NCBI RefSeq assembly: GCF_004762035.2
Contig: NZ_SIJK02000026.1
Span: 1 to 64,000, forward strand
Direction of reading: 5' to 3'
From: Candidatus Chloroploca mongolica
GTDB lineage: Bacteria; Chloroflexota; Chloroflexia; Chloroflexales; Chloroflexaceae
Length of the DNA stretch: 64,000 nt
Each line of letters starts with the position of its first letter. The stretch's first letter is position 1. Below are positions 53,168-62,131 of the stretch, in pieces. The notes beneath the pieces are model-generated. The model saw only the letters and a program-made list of their open reading frames with translations. It was not told the DNA's origin and did no database searches. The position numbers and the translations under genes were made by a program.

Positions 53168-53260
53168 AGGTTGCTCTCTTGAGCGAGGCTACCCCAGGTG
53201 ACCACACCGGCGCAGCCTCCACTCGGTATCGCTCACGCAGCAAGCGTCGTCGCATTGCCC

Positions 53261-53584
53261 TTACGCTTCATCATAGCTTTCGACCATGATCACGCTGTTG
53301 TGAAAGCCGGTCATCGTGATTGTTTCGGCGACCGTCTCTTGCACGCTAACCATATAAATATCGACATTCGCACCCATTTTCTGCTTGGCAAAAGCAAGCG
53401 AACGAAGTCCCGCACTCGCCATGTATTCTAATTCGCTCATAAAGAGCACAAGGCGCGTGACCTTGGCCGCAGCGGCTTCTTCGATCTTCGCCCGAAATTG
53501 CGGGGCGACCGCAGCGTCCAGTTCGCCAGCCAGCGTGATATGGGCAACCTCGTTGTTCAGGGTGAGGGTACAAGTAAAGGCCAT
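53261..53584 (-). CDS. STAS domain anti-sigma factor antagonist
   Basis: 107 residues from ATG 53584 (MAFTCTLTLN), with AAGGAAG upstream. ITLAGELDAAVAPQFRAKIE and LVLFMSELEYMASAGLRSLA are RsbV/SpoIIAA signatures; the Ser in MASAGL is the phosphorylation site. AETITMTGFHNSVIM ends the fold. It begins 11 bases after glgX, placing a signalling antagonist in the same transcript as a glycogen enzyme. Confidence 0.88.
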   Translation of the reverse strand: MAFTCTLTLNNEVAHITLAGELDAAVAPQFRAKIEEAAAAKVTRLVLFMSELEYMASAGLRSLAFAKQKMGANVDIYMVSVQETVAETITMTGFHNSVIMVESYDEA

Positions 53585-53595
53585 GGTTCTTCCTT

Positions 53596-55722
53596 TCATT
53601 CGTGTCCAACCAGAATGACCACACTCCGTCCGCCAACCAGCAGTTCGTGCTGCGGCTCAAGCCGTGGTTCGCTGCCGGGTTCATACGCATCAGGGACAGC
53701 CCCCGTATTGGCAAAGAGATGCCAATGCATCCCTTCGGGCAGACCGGGCAACTCAAATGGCAACGCATCCCAATACATATTCGCCGCCACATAGATATAG
53801 TTGTCAGTGACCGTCCCGCTCTTCGCATGTTTGCCGCAGAGCATAAAGGCGATGATGCGACTCGTGCCCGACCAGTCGGCCTGCCAGGCGCGGGTCCCGT
53901 GCCAGGTAATGTCGGCATACCCGCTGCCAACATAGTCGTAGTTGCGCAGGTGCTCGCGGTTGCGCAGGACAGGATGGGCATGCCGAAAGGCAATGCACCG
54001 CTGGACAAAGCGCAACAGTTCGGCATTGCGTTCGACCAATCCCCAGTCAAGCCAGTTTAGCTCGTTGTCCTGGCAATAGGTGTTATTGTTGCCCTGCTGG
54101 CTATGCCCAATCTCGTCACCCATGAGGAACATCGGTACCCCATGGCTCACCAGCAGCAGCGCAAAGGCGTTCTTCATCTGACGCATCCGCAGGGCATTGA
54201 CCTCGGGGTCATCAGTTGGCCCCTCGACCCCACAGTTCCAGCTATGGTCGTCGTTGCCCCCATCGGTATTGCCCCAGCCATTGGCCTCGTTGTGCTTGTC
54301 GTTATACGAGACCAGATCGGCAAGGGTGAAACCATCGTGGCAACAGAAGAAATTGACCGACGCGGTCGGCCCACGCCACGCATACAGGTCAGGAGAACCC
54401 TGAAGGCGCTGGGCGACGGCGCCGATGAGATCCATATCGCCCTTGAGAAAGCGGCGCATATCGTCGCGATACTTGCCGTTCCACTCGGCCCAGCGCCCAT
54501 ACGCGGGGAAGGAACCGACCTGGTAGAGACCACCGGCGTCCCAGGCTTCGGCGATCAATTCACACTTGGCCAGGATCGGGTCATACGCCAGGCTCTCTAG
54601 CAACGGCGGGTTTGAGAGCGGAATGCCAATCGGGTCACGCCCCAGAATGGCTGCCAGGTCAAACCGGAAACCATCAATATGGTATTCCGACGCCCAGTAG
54701 CGCAGACAGTCGAGCACCATGTTGCGCACGAGCGGATTGTTGCAGTTCAACGTATTGCCGGTACCACTGAAGTTCCAGTAGTAACCATCGGGCGTGAGCA
54801 TATAGTAGGTTTTGTTATCAATGCCACGAAACGAGATCATCGGCCCCATTTCGTTGCCCTCGGCGGTGTGGTTAAAGACGACATCAAGCAAGACCTGAAT
54901 GCCATTGGCGTGCAACTCACGCACAAGCGCTTTGAACTCGTCGACTTGCATGCCCAGCCGCCCGGTTGCCGCATATGCCGCTTTGGGGGCAAAAAAGCCG
55001 ACCGTGCTATAGCCCCAGTAGTTCAACAGAAGCTTGTCCTCTTCCCAGGGATGAGGACGGCTCCCGTCAAATTCATCAAACTCGTAGATTGGCAGCAATT
55101 CGACGCAGTTGACCCCCAGCGCTTTGAGATAGGGGATCTTCTCGCGAATGGCGGCGAAGGTACCAGGGTGCTTGACGCCCGACGAAGCATGACGAGTAAA
55201 ACCGCGCACATGCATCTCGTAGATCACCATGTCTTCGCTGGGAATCTGCAACGGGCGGTCGCCCTGCCAGTCAAAATCATCAAAGGTGAGTCGGCCCCGA
55301 TAGTGATAGATATTGTTCCAATCGGGAGGCACACCCCAGACATCACGCCCGCCAATCGCCTTGGCATACGGATCGAGCAGAATCTTGCTCTGGTCAAACC
55401 GATGGCCGACCGACGGATCAAACGGGCCATCCATGCGATAGCCATACTCGATATTTTCATAGTCAAGATCAAAGACTACCATCGCATAGACATTGCCAAT
55501 CCGAAACTCCTCGGCAAAGGGAATCTCGGCATAAGGTTGCGGCTGACCCTTGACAAACAGCACCAGGGTACATGCCGTCGCATGACTCGAATAGATCGAA
55601 AAATTGACGCCGCCCGGCACCAGCGTTGCGCCAAACGGCAAGGGCTTGCCGGGACGCAACCTGAAGCCATTGTAGGTATGGGTCGGATTAATATCAATGC
55701 GTTGCAGATCTGCATTACTCAT
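53596..55722 (-). CDS. glgX: Glycogen debranching enzyme (GH13, GlgX/TreX type)
   Basis: 708 residues. N-terminal CBM48 (LPFGATLVPGGVNFSIYSSH), then the GH13 barrel: IYEMHVRGFTRH, VELLPIYEFDEF, VLLDVVFNHTAEGN, GFRFDLAAILGRD (nucleophile Asp), CELIAEAWDAGGLYQVGSFP (acid Glu) and FCCHDGFTLADLVSYNDKHN. A beta-sandwich closes the protein. It hydrolyses alpha-1,6 branches of glycogen or limit dextrin in the cytoplasm. It is flanked by two STAS genes on the same strand. Confidence 0.93.
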   Translation of the reverse strand: MSNADLQRIDINPTHTYNGFRLRPGKPLPFGATLVPGGVNFSIYSSHATACTLVLFVKGQPQPYAEIPFAEEFRIGNVYAMVVFDLDYENIEYGYRMDGPFDPSVGHRFDQSKILLDPYAKAIGGRDVWGVPPDWNNIYHYRGRLTFDDFDWQGDRPLQIPSEDMVIYEMHVRGFTRHASSGVKHPGTFAAIREKIPYLKALGVNCVELLPIYEFDEFDGSRPHPWEEDKLLLNYWGYSTVGFFAPKAAYAATGRLGMQVDEFKALVRELHANGIQVLLDVVFNHTAEGNEMGPMISFRGIDNKTYYMLTPDGYYWNFSGTGNTLNCNNPLVRNMVLDCLRYWASEYHIDGFRFDLAAILGRDPIGIPLSNPPLLESLAYDPILAKCELIAEAWDAGGLYQVGSFPAYGRWAEWNGKYRDDMRRFLKGDMDLIGAVAQRLQGSPDLYAWRGPTASVNFFCCHDGFTLADLVSYNDKHNEANGWGNTDGGNDDHSWNCGVEGPTDDPEVNALRMRQMKNAFALLLVSHGVPMFLMGDEIGHSQQGNNNTYCQDNELNWLDWGLVERNAELLRFVQRCIAFRHAHPVLRNREHLRNYDYVGSGYADITWHGTRAWQADWSGTSRIIAFMLCGKHAKSGTVTDNYIYVAANMYWDALPFELPGLPEGMHWHLFANTGAVPDAYEPGSEPRLEPQHELLVGGRSVVILVGHE

Positions 55723-55744
55723 GAGCGTCCCTTTGCCTCAAGCG

Positions 55745-56080
55745 TTACTGACCGAGCGCTGCCTCAGCCGCCTCGACGGTGTCGTAGACCGTAAAGTAGG
55801 TCAAAAAACCGGTGGCCGACATCGTATCCTGCAGATCCTCTGAAAGCCCGGCCAGCGCAAGCGTTGCACCCGTGCCGGTGGCCTGACGATAGAGCAAGAG
55901 CATCAGCCGTAGACCGGCGCTCGACATATAGGTCACCTGGCTCATATCGAGCAGCACACGACTACCCCCTTGACAGAGCGGCACAATCCGCTCTTGAGCC
56001 GTCGGCGCAGTCTTGCCATCAAGTTCGCCCACAAGTGTGGCAAGGGTAAGCTGGTTGCGTGTCGTAATCGTGATTTCCAT
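55745..56080 (-). CDS. STAS domain protein, second copy
   Basis: 111 residues from ATG 56080 (MEITITTRNQ), with AGGAG upstream; the longer frame has no site. LATLVGELDGKTAPTAQERI and VLLDMSQVTYMSSAGLRLML contain the phosphorylatable Ser in MSSAGL. It resembles the first STAS protein but has a different C-terminus (FLTYFTVYDTVEAAEAALGQ). It sits 22 bases before glgX. Two antagonists may allow two inputs to one RsbW-like kinase. Confidence 0.88.
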   Translation of the reverse strand: MEITITTRNQLTLATLVGELDGKTAPTAQERIVPLCQGGSRVLLDMSQVTYMSSAGLRLMLLLYRQATGTGATLALAGLSEDLQDTMSATGFLTYFTVYDTVEAAEAALGQ

Positions 56081-56208
56081 GAGACTCCTATACATTGAGG
56101 GCTGACACCCTGCAATCCGGTGCTTCACCGGTCACACAAGCGAGCCACGCTGACGTGTGCGACCAGTGAACCAAAGGCCTGAGGGCCAACCCCCAGCCGG
56201 TCAGAGGC

Positions 56209-58029
56209 TTAGACAGGTACCACCGTCACCTTCACCCGCAGCGCGGTCTCACTAGCTGGCAAGGTAACCGTCAGGGCAGCCGCATCAAAATTGGCGTACG
56301 GCGCATCATCAATCCAGACCTGGTCAAGCCGAATGCTGCCAGGGGGCAGAATGTCGGGCTGCACACGCAAGATATTATCTTTGAAGCCGCCCGGTTGCGG
56401 CTTGAAGTAGAGCGTCAAGGGCTGCTTGGTGATCAGCAGATTGGTATAGACCGCCGAGAGGTAACAGAGTTCGGTGGAGTGGTACGCACTCATCGAGTGG
56501 CTTCCCTTGAGGCGTTCGGTCCCCGTCAGGTACGGCAGGCCATTGGCAAGCACATTGAAGTAGACGCCGCCATCGTCGTGATCGAGGAAGAAGGCATTGT
56601 AGAACGAGGCCGACTCACGGGCGAGGTTCAGGTATTCGTCATCTTTCAGGATGCCGTGGAGAATCAGGTAGGCGAGAATGGCCTGTTCTTGCTGCCACCA
56701 GGCTTTGCGGTCGTGCCAAACATGGCGGTAGTGCTCTTCACCCGGGCGGAGCACCCGCTCAACCACGTCATACCAGCCACCACGCTGCTGGTCACTGCCC
56801 GCCGCTGGCATCAACTCGGCAATCTTGCGCGCCAGAGCTTCATACTCCTCTTTGGGCTTGAGGCTCTGCATCCGCATCAGGTTCCAAGCGATCTTCAGGT
56901 TGTGCCCAACCACCGCACGATTTTGCTGCCAGCCCCAGGCGGTATCGTGGCTCCAATCCTCAAAGAATTTTTCCTGCACAAACGGGCTATGCTCGTAGTC
57001 AGGGAAGTAGCGCGCAATTGTATCAAAGGTGTTTTCGAGGAAATCGGCATAGCGCTGCTCACCCGTCGCGAGATAGAGATTGATCAGGTACGCTGGGGCG
57101 TGATCGCCGACCGAGTTCCAATTCTTGCGCGCCCGGTTGTGGTTAAGCGTCTCGGCACGTGGGTCAAGCGAAATCGGGTCAATATGTGAGAAGTAACCGC
57201 CTTGCTCGCGGTCAATATAGTATTTATCAAAGAGATCAATTGTCTTTTCGGCATCATAGAGGATCCGCGGATCACCCGTGATGCGATAGGTCTGAATAGG
57301 TCCGGCCAGCGCGTAGATCTGCTCGTACATCGGAAGCGAGTCGTAGTCGTCGCCAAATTCCGAGGTGAGCAACTTCTGCTCGCGGTTGCCGGTCACCTGA
57401 ATGCCGTGGTACCAATAGACCAGATCCTCGTCGGGATCATAGAAACGCATATGCTCGCGCAAATAGACGGTACCCTTCTCAGCGGCTTCGAGGAAATGCT
57501 CCTGGCCCGTCAACATATAGGCCGAGGCCAGACCATAGACCATCCGCGAGATAGTATCGGTCTCTTGCAAAAAGTCACCCTTTTTGGTACCCCCGAGGTG
57601 CAAGAAGGTACGATAGTTGCGGTAGTCAATCGCTTCGTTGGGATAGTTGAATTGCCAGCGCACATAGCTATCGGCGATCGAACGGATCTGATTGATCCAC
57701 CAGTCTGGTTCTTCCTGGCGGTACGCGGTCGGGTTATCACCCGGAAAGACAAGGAACTTGGCCTCGAAGGTATAACTATCCCCCTTGGGATAGAAGATCC
57801 CGTGGACATGCAAAAACTGACCAGGGGCAAGCAAGCTCCCAAAGCGACCCGTACAATCCATGTACGACTCTTCGAGATTCTGCATAATGCGCCCGTAGGC
57901 CGCCGGAGTCAGCACAACATTGAATTCACGTCCATCACTCGTCTTGAGCGTAAAGCTCTTTTCGCTTCGATTGAACTGCGTGACATAGCCCGAGATTGTA
58001 TCGGCAAACGAAAACCGCATACTGTCCAC
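56209..58029 (-). CDS. AGE (N-acylglucosamine 2-epimerase) superfamily protein with N-terminal extension
   Basis: 606 residues from GTG 58029, chosen because AAGGAG lies six bases upstream; ATG 58047 contains that site. The first 110 residues are a beta-rich domain (FADTISGYVTQFNRSEKSFT). The rest is an alpha/alpha barrel (TISRMVYGLASAYMLTGQEH, EFGDDYDSLPMYEQIYALAG, VGHNLKIAWNLMRMQSL, KAWWQQEQAILAYLILHGIL), as in AGE epimerases/isomerases and GH-like relatives. The longer than usual 400-residue form suggests a sugar isomerase or an unusual hydrolase. A role in storage-sugar metabolism with glgX is inference. Confidence 0.75.
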   Translation of the reverse strand: MDSMRFSFADTISGYVTQFNRSEKSFTLKTSDGREFNVVLTPAAYGRIMQNLEESYMDCTGRFGSLLAPGQFLHVHGIFYPKGDSYTFEAKFLVFPGDNPTAYRQEEPDWWINQIRSIADSYVRWQFNYPNEAIDYRNYRTFLHLGGTKKGDFLQETDTISRMVYGLASAYMLTGQEHFLEAAEKGTVYLREHMRFYDPDEDLVYWYHGIQVTGNREQKLLTSEFGDDYDSLPMYEQIYALAGPIQTYRITGDPRILYDAEKTIDLFDKYYIDREQGGYFSHIDPISLDPRAETLNHNRARKNWNSVGDHAPAYLINLYLATGEQRYADFLENTFDTIARYFPDYEHSPFVQEKFFEDWSHDTAWGWQQNRAVVGHNLKIAWNLMRMQSLKPKEEYEALARKIAELMPAAGSDQQRGGWYDVVERVLRPGEEHYRHVWHDRKAWWQQEQAILAYLILHGILKDDEYLNLARESASFYNAFFLDHDDGGVYFNVLANGLPYLTGTERLKGSHSMSAYHSTELCYLSAVYTNLLITKQPLTLYFKPQPGGFKDNILRVQPDILPPGSIRLDQVWIDDAPYANFDAAALTVTLPASETALRVKVTVVPV

Positions 58030-58069
58030 ATCAAGCTCCTTGCACATTAGACTCGGGTGTTGCTACCCC

Positions 58070-58282
58070 TCACACCTCGGGGTTCTTCTCTTCACCGTCA
58101 GAACCACAATCCAGCTGTGTCTTGAGAAAGGCTGTCAGGCTATCAAGGTCAGGGAAACCATGGCGCTGCCTGGTCTTGGGATCTTCAATGGTGAAGTTCC
58201 ACTTCCCCTGCGATGGCTCCTTCTGACTGCGTTCTTGCCAGCAGCGGAGCAGATAGACCCGGTACTCTGGTAGTTTTTCCAT
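58070..58282 (-). CDS. Small conserved-looking hypothetical protein
   Basis: 70 residues from ATG 58282 (MEKLPEYRVYLLRCWQERSQ). The pattern of an initial YRVYLLRCWQE strand, then KWNFTIEDPKTRQRHGFPDL followed by DSLTAFL, looks like a small two-layer beta-alpha protein; such short proteins occur in Chloroflexota and Cyanobacteria, function unknown. The ribosome binding site is weak. It lies about 40 bases upstream of the AGE gene on the same strand and may lead that operon. Confidence 0.55.
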   Translation of the reverse strand: MEKLPEYRVYLLRCWQERSQKEPSQGKWNFTIEDPKTRQRHGFPDLDSLTAFLKTQLDCGSDGEEKNPEV

Positions 58283-58360
58283 AGGCGCTATCTGGCGGCT
58301 GTTCATACATACGAGATACACGATGCAAACGCATTTCACAGCCCTCAAGGAAGGCGGCAT

Positions 58361-58848
58361 TTTCTTGCTGCAACGTAAGCCATGCCCTGGCCGAGCAATC
58401 AGGGTTAGTATGGCGAGAAGCCGTTAAGTGATCGTTCAGACCATCTCGCTCGATCGGCCAGAATCGTTAAGAACAAACTGCGCTTCTTCTTAACGATTGC
58501 GCCGCAAGACCAGCCAACCAATTAATGCTGGTTTAACGCTCACAGAACTATAGTAGGCCAGGCATCCCAATGTACTGCAATGCGCGTGTGTGCCCTGGCC
58601 GGGCCGAGCAATGCCATCGCTGCGAACCGTTTCCACGAGGGTCGCGCCAGTTCCTCCAGAATGTGCTGGCCCGTCTTCGCGGAAGCATGCGCTACGCGTT
58701 GGCAAAGATGTCCTAGCCCACCATAAGCGTGACCGACCTTTTCCGGGAAGGTCGCTTGAGCCAACAACCATGCTGACGTCAACGTTCCAGGCGAGACTGG
58801 GGCAAGGATTGATGAGGGGACGCTGCTTACTTTACGAGGAGGTTCATT
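58361..58848. other. Intergenic region between divergent gene groups
   Basis: About 490 bases separate the minus-strand signalling operon from the plus-strand DJ-1 cluster, so promoters for both must lie here. GCCCTGGCCG-RGCAAT occurs twice (about 58384 and 58590), perhaps a repeated regulatory site. AACGATT flanking 58466-58500 also repeats. No gene is supportable; frames seen here are too short or shadow the DJ-1 gene. Confidence 0.4.
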
Positions 58849-59673
58849 GTGACCAGGAAGATCTTGGTTGTCCTTTCGGAGTACGGGTATTGGGGCGAGG
58901 AACTGATTGGCCCGCTTGATGTCATTGACGAGCATGGCTACGAGGCGACCTTTCTGACGCCGACGGGCAAGCGCCCGTATGCCCTGCCACCCAGCAAAGA
59001 GCCGGGCTTTTTCGATCCGCCGCTCGATAAGGTGGTCGTTGACGAGTACTATGCCCGCAAGACCACCGAGGTTGATGATTCGGGTCGTCTTGCCAATCCG
59101 CTCAATCTTGAAGCCTGGTTCCCCGAACGGCCTTACTTCAACTCGACCAACTTTGGGCATGCCCTCGAGGAGTACTACACCAAACGGGATGCTTGTTGGA
59201 AAGAACTCGAGCAGTACGATGCCCTCTTGATGGTGGGCGGCAGCGGCCCGATGATCGATATGTGCAACAACATTCGTTTGCACGATGTCATTCTCGGCTT
59301 CCTCGCCCAGGGCAAGCTCATTGCCGCCGAGTGTTATGCCGTCACCACGCTCGCTTTTGCCCGCGACTTCACCGAGCGCAAGAGCATCATCTGGGGCAAG
59401 CACGTCACCGGCCACGCGATTGAGTACGATTGGCACGATGGAACCGGCGTGCTTGGCATTGACCACAACTTCAAGTGGGCCTTCTATCCACTCGAGTTCA
59501 TCCTCCGCGATGCCACCGGCCCCGCTGGGCAGTTCCACGGTGGCGTGGGCCGTACGATTTCGACCATCCTGGATTATCCCTTCCTGAGCGGACGTTCGAC
59601 CCAGGATTCACGCCTCGTTGGCGAGTTGATGGTTCAGGTGCTCGAACATGGTCTGCGCCGCTACGGTTGGTAA
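58849..59673 (+). CDS. DJ-1/PfpI superfamily protein
   Basis: 274 residues from GTG 58849, with GAGGAGG about six bases upstream. ILVVLSEYGYWGEELIGPLD starts the Rossmann-like fold, YDALLMVGGSGPMIDM precedes the nucleophile elbow, and KLIAAECYAVTTLAFA contains the Cys at the elbow. Longer than PfpI (about 170) because of insertions (PSKEPGFFDPPLDKVVVDEY), closer to Hsp31/ThiJ-like glyoxalases or amidohydrolases. Likely a cysteine-dependent hydrolase or isomerase acting on an intermediate of the cluster. Confidence 0.82.
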   Translation: MTRKILVVLSEYGYWGEELIGPLDVIDEHGYEATFLTPTGKRPYALPPSKEPGFFDPPLDKVVVDEYYARKTTEVDDSGRLANPLNLEAWFPERPYFNSTNFGHALEEYYTKRDACWKELEQYDALLMVGGSGPMIDMCNNIRLHDVILGFLAQGKLIAAECYAVTTLAFARDFTERKSIIWGKHVTGHAIEYDWHDGTGVLGIDHNFKWAFYPLEFILRDATGPAGQFHGGVGRTISTILDYPFLSGRSTQDSRLVGELMVQVLEHGLRRYGW

Positions 59674-59682
59674 CCAGTTCAC

Positions 59683-59718
59683 GCTCTGGCTGGCCGGCCA
59701 TCCCGGCCGCTAGCCAGA
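59683..59718. repeat. Inverted repeat between DJ-1 and ThDP enzyme genes
   Basis: CTCTGGCTGGCCGGCC pairs imperfectly with GGCCGCTAGCCAGAG around a short loop. There is no T-run. It may stabilise or separate segments of the polycistronic message. Confidence 0.5.
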
Positions 59719-59739
59719 GCTCAGGGAGAGATCGAGCGT

Positions 59740-61449
59740 ATGCGCAAACGTACTGGCAATCAAGCCATTATTGAACAGTTTCTTGCCGATGGCATGAACT
59801 TCATGTTCGGCAACCCCGGCACCGTTGAGCAGGGGTTCCTTGATGCGGTCTCGGACTATCCCGAGATGCGGTATATTCTGACGCTCCAGGAGTCAGTCGC
59901 GGTCATGGCCGCCGATGGCTATGCCCGTGCAACCCAGCGCCCGACCCTGGTACAGATGCATAGTTCACCAGGGCTGGGCAATGCGATCGGCGCACTCTAC
60001 CAGGCTAAACGCGGTCATTCGCCCCTCGTGGTGATCGGCGGCGATGCCGGGCTGCGCTATATGAACACCGAGTCGCAGATGTATGGCGATCTGGTCGCCT
60101 TCGCCGAGCCGGTGACCAAATGGTCAACGATGGTGCTCGAACCGGCCAATTTGCTGCGCGTGATCAGACGGGCCATCAAGATTGCCGCAACCCCCCCTAT
60201 GGGGCCGGTCTATGTTTGTGTCCCCGCCGATGTGCTCGATGCACCCGCCGTCGAGCCGGTCATGCCTACGTCGCTCTTTTCGACCCGGGTTGCGCCAGCT
60301 GGCGAGATGATCGCCGAAATGGCCCAGATGCTGGTTTCCGCGGCCACACCGATCATCTTTGTTGGCGACGGTGTAGCCTACTCGGGTGCCCAGGCCGAAC
60401 TGACGCGGGTCGCCGAATTGCTCGGCGCGGAAGTCTGGGAAGCCGATTCGGGCGAGGTCAACATGGCCTACGATCATCCGCTCTACCAGGGCATGACCGG
60501 CCATATGTTTGGCTTTGCCAGCAAGCCCATCACCCAGAAGGGCGATGTCAATCTGGTCTGCGGCACCTATATGCTGCCCGAGGTCTTTCCCGAGCTTGGG
60601 TCGATCTTCGCCGAAGGCGCCAAGGTGATCCATATTGACCTTGATCCGGGGGCTATCGCCAAGAACCACCCAGTCGATCTCGGGGTGCTCGCCGATCCCA
60701 AGCTTACCCTTGGGCTGCTCGCCGAAGCAATTGACGCTAGCTTCTCAAGCGAACAACGCGCCGCCGCCCAGGCTCGCGCCGCCGCCATCGGGCAGCGCAA
60801 TGCCGAAAAACGGGCCAGCCAACTCCAGGCCGATCAGGCTGTCCGCGAGGCAACGCCGCTCAAGATGAGCCGCTTTATGGAAGAACTGGTCGCCCAGTTG
60901 CCCAGCGAAGATGTGATCATTGTTGATGAAGCCCTGACGTCGTCACCGGCGCTCGTACGCTACTGGCCGCCCCAGCGCACCGGCGAATACTTCCTGACCC
61001 GCGGTGGCTCGCTCGGCATCGGGTTCCCCGGGGCCATCGGAGCCAAACTCGCCAATCCCACCAAGACCGTGCTTGGCTTTAGTGGCGATGGCGGCTCGAT
61101 GTATACGATCCAGTCGCTCTGGAGCGCCGCACGGCACAACCTCAACGTCAAATTTATCGTCTGTAACAACTCGTCCTACCGTCTGCTCCAGCTCAATATT
61201 GACCAGTACTGGAAAGACCAGGGCCTGCCCAAACGTGACTACCCGCTCAGCTTTGACCTGTCGAGTCCACCGCTCGGCTTCGTTGACATGGCCCGAGGGA
61301 TGGGTGTTGCGGGCATACGGGTCGAAAAACCGGAAGAGGTCGCCGGGGCGATCAAGCAGATGCTCGACCATCCGGGTCCGTTCCTGATTGACCTCGCGCT
61401 TGAAGGCGATGTGCATCCCGAACGTGTTGGCGCAACCTGTGGGCAATAA
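59740..61449 (+). CDS. Thiamine diphosphate enzyme, benzoylformate decarboxylase-like
   Basis: 569 residues. Pyr domain: GMNFMFGNPGTVEQGFLDAV, then LQESVAVMAADGYARATQRP with the activating Glu, and MHSSPGLGNAIGALYQA as in benzoylformate decarboxylase. A central TH3 domain (AATPIIFVGDGVAYSGAQAE) follows. PP domain: GGSLGIGFPGAIGAKLA and SGDGGSMYTIQSLWSAARHN up to NNSSY form the GDG-NN ThDP/Mg motif. It decarboxylates or ligates a 2-keto acid. Acetolactate synthase is less likely. The substrate is unknown. Confidence 0.87.
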   Translation: MRKRTGNQAIIEQFLADGMNFMFGNPGTVEQGFLDAVSDYPEMRYILTLQESVAVMAADGYARATQRPTLVQMHSSPGLGNAIGALYQAKRGHSPLVVIGGDAGLRYMNTESQMYGDLVAFAEPVTKWSTMVLEPANLLRVIRRAIKIAATPPMGPVYVCVPADVLDAPAVEPVMPTSLFSTRVAPAGEMIAEMAQMLVSAATPIIFVGDGVAYSGAQAELTRVAELLGAEVWEADSGEVNMAYDHPLYQGMTGHMFGFASKPITQKGDVNLVCGTYMLPEVFPELGSIFAEGAKVIHIDLDPGAIAKNHPVDLGVLADPKLTLGLLAEAIDASFSSEQRAAAQARAAAIGQRNAEKRASQLQADQAVREATPLKMSRFMEELVAQLPSEDVIIVDEALTSSPALVRYWPPQRTGEYFLTRGGSLGIGFPGAIGAKLANPTKTVLGFSGDGGSMYTIQSLWSAARHNLNVKFIVCNNSSYRLLQLNIDQYWKDQGLPKRDYPLSFDLSSPPLGFVDMARGMGVAGIRVEKPEEVAGAIKQMLDHPGPFLIDLALEGDVHPERVGATCGQ

Positions 61450-61523
61450 GATACAGCCCAGGGGAGGCATAGTTTCGTCATGTCTCGCCTCGGGCTGAAG
61501 CAAGCTAAAGGAAGATAATCCCA

Positions 61524-61976
61524 ATGAGTGACTCAACAACCCTGACCGAAGCCGCCATCAGGCGCTTCGTCGCGGCCTGGTACGAAGCCCTCGACTTCCA
61601 TGTACCCATCGAACAGGCCTATGCCCTGCTCGCCGACGAGGGACTCAATATGCAATTCCCCGACGGCGACATCCGCGACTACAACAGTTTCAAAACCTGG
61701 TACGACCGTGTCACCAACCTCTTCTTCGACGAAAACCACTACGTGCAACAGGTCGAGATGCAGATCGACGGCGATACAGCCGTGCTCGACGTTATTGTTG
61801 GCTGGCAGGCAAGCTGGTGGGAAGCGCCCGCCGCCAAGAGCAAGCGCGTCTCGATGGACGCAACGCAGCGCTGGACGGTACGGAGCTCGGACAAGAATGC
61901 CTTTGGCATGGTGATCGAGATCTATAACGCCACGGTCGAACCCTTCAAGTATGCACCCGGCTTCGCACGGCTGTAG
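61524..61976 (+). CDS. NTF2-like / SnoaL-like protein 1
   Basis: 150 residues. An N-terminal helix with AAIRRFVAAWYEALDFHVPI, a curved sheet (LNMQFPDGDIRDYNSFKTWY, VEMQIDGDTAVLDVIVGWQA) and WTVRSSDKNAFGMVIEIYNA give the cone-shaped NTF2 fold. Such proteins are small enzymes (isomerase, dehydratase, cyclase) or binding subunits. GGAAG lies upstream. It belongs to the DJ-1/ThDP operon and a MITE separates it from the next NTF2-like gene. Confidence 0.75.
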   Translation: MSDSTTLTEAAIRRFVAAWYEALDFHVPIEQAYALLADEGLNMQFPDGDIRDYNSFKTWYDRVTNLFFDENHYVQQVEMQIDGDTAVLDVIVGWQASWWEAPAAKSKRVSMDATQRWTVRSSDKNAFGMVIEIYNATVEPFKYAPGFARL

Positions 61977-62121
61977 CCCTTAGACGCAATACCTTGCAAA
62001 GAAGGCGGCTCTTTTGACGCAAAGGCGCAAAGGCGCAAAGGCGCAAAGGTTTTTGCGTAGGTGAGCTTAACCCTTCGCGTCTTCGCGTGAGCTTATTTGA
62101 AAAGTATTGCCCTTAGACGGA
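61976..62121. mobile_element. MITE family A copy 2 with 12-bp target-site duplication, inside an operon
   Basis: The element is 61988-62109 (122 bp), with imperfect terminal repeats AATACCTTGCAAAG and TTTGAAAAGTATT. The interior has four GCGCAAAGG-type units and inverted CGCGTCTTCGCG units. The flanks GCCCTTAGACGC (61976-61987) and GCCCTTAGACGG (62110-62121) match at 11 of 12: a clear target duplication. The duplication begins at the last base of the NTF2-like gene 1 stop codon. Confidence 0.8.
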
Positions 62122-62131
62122 GAATGACAGC

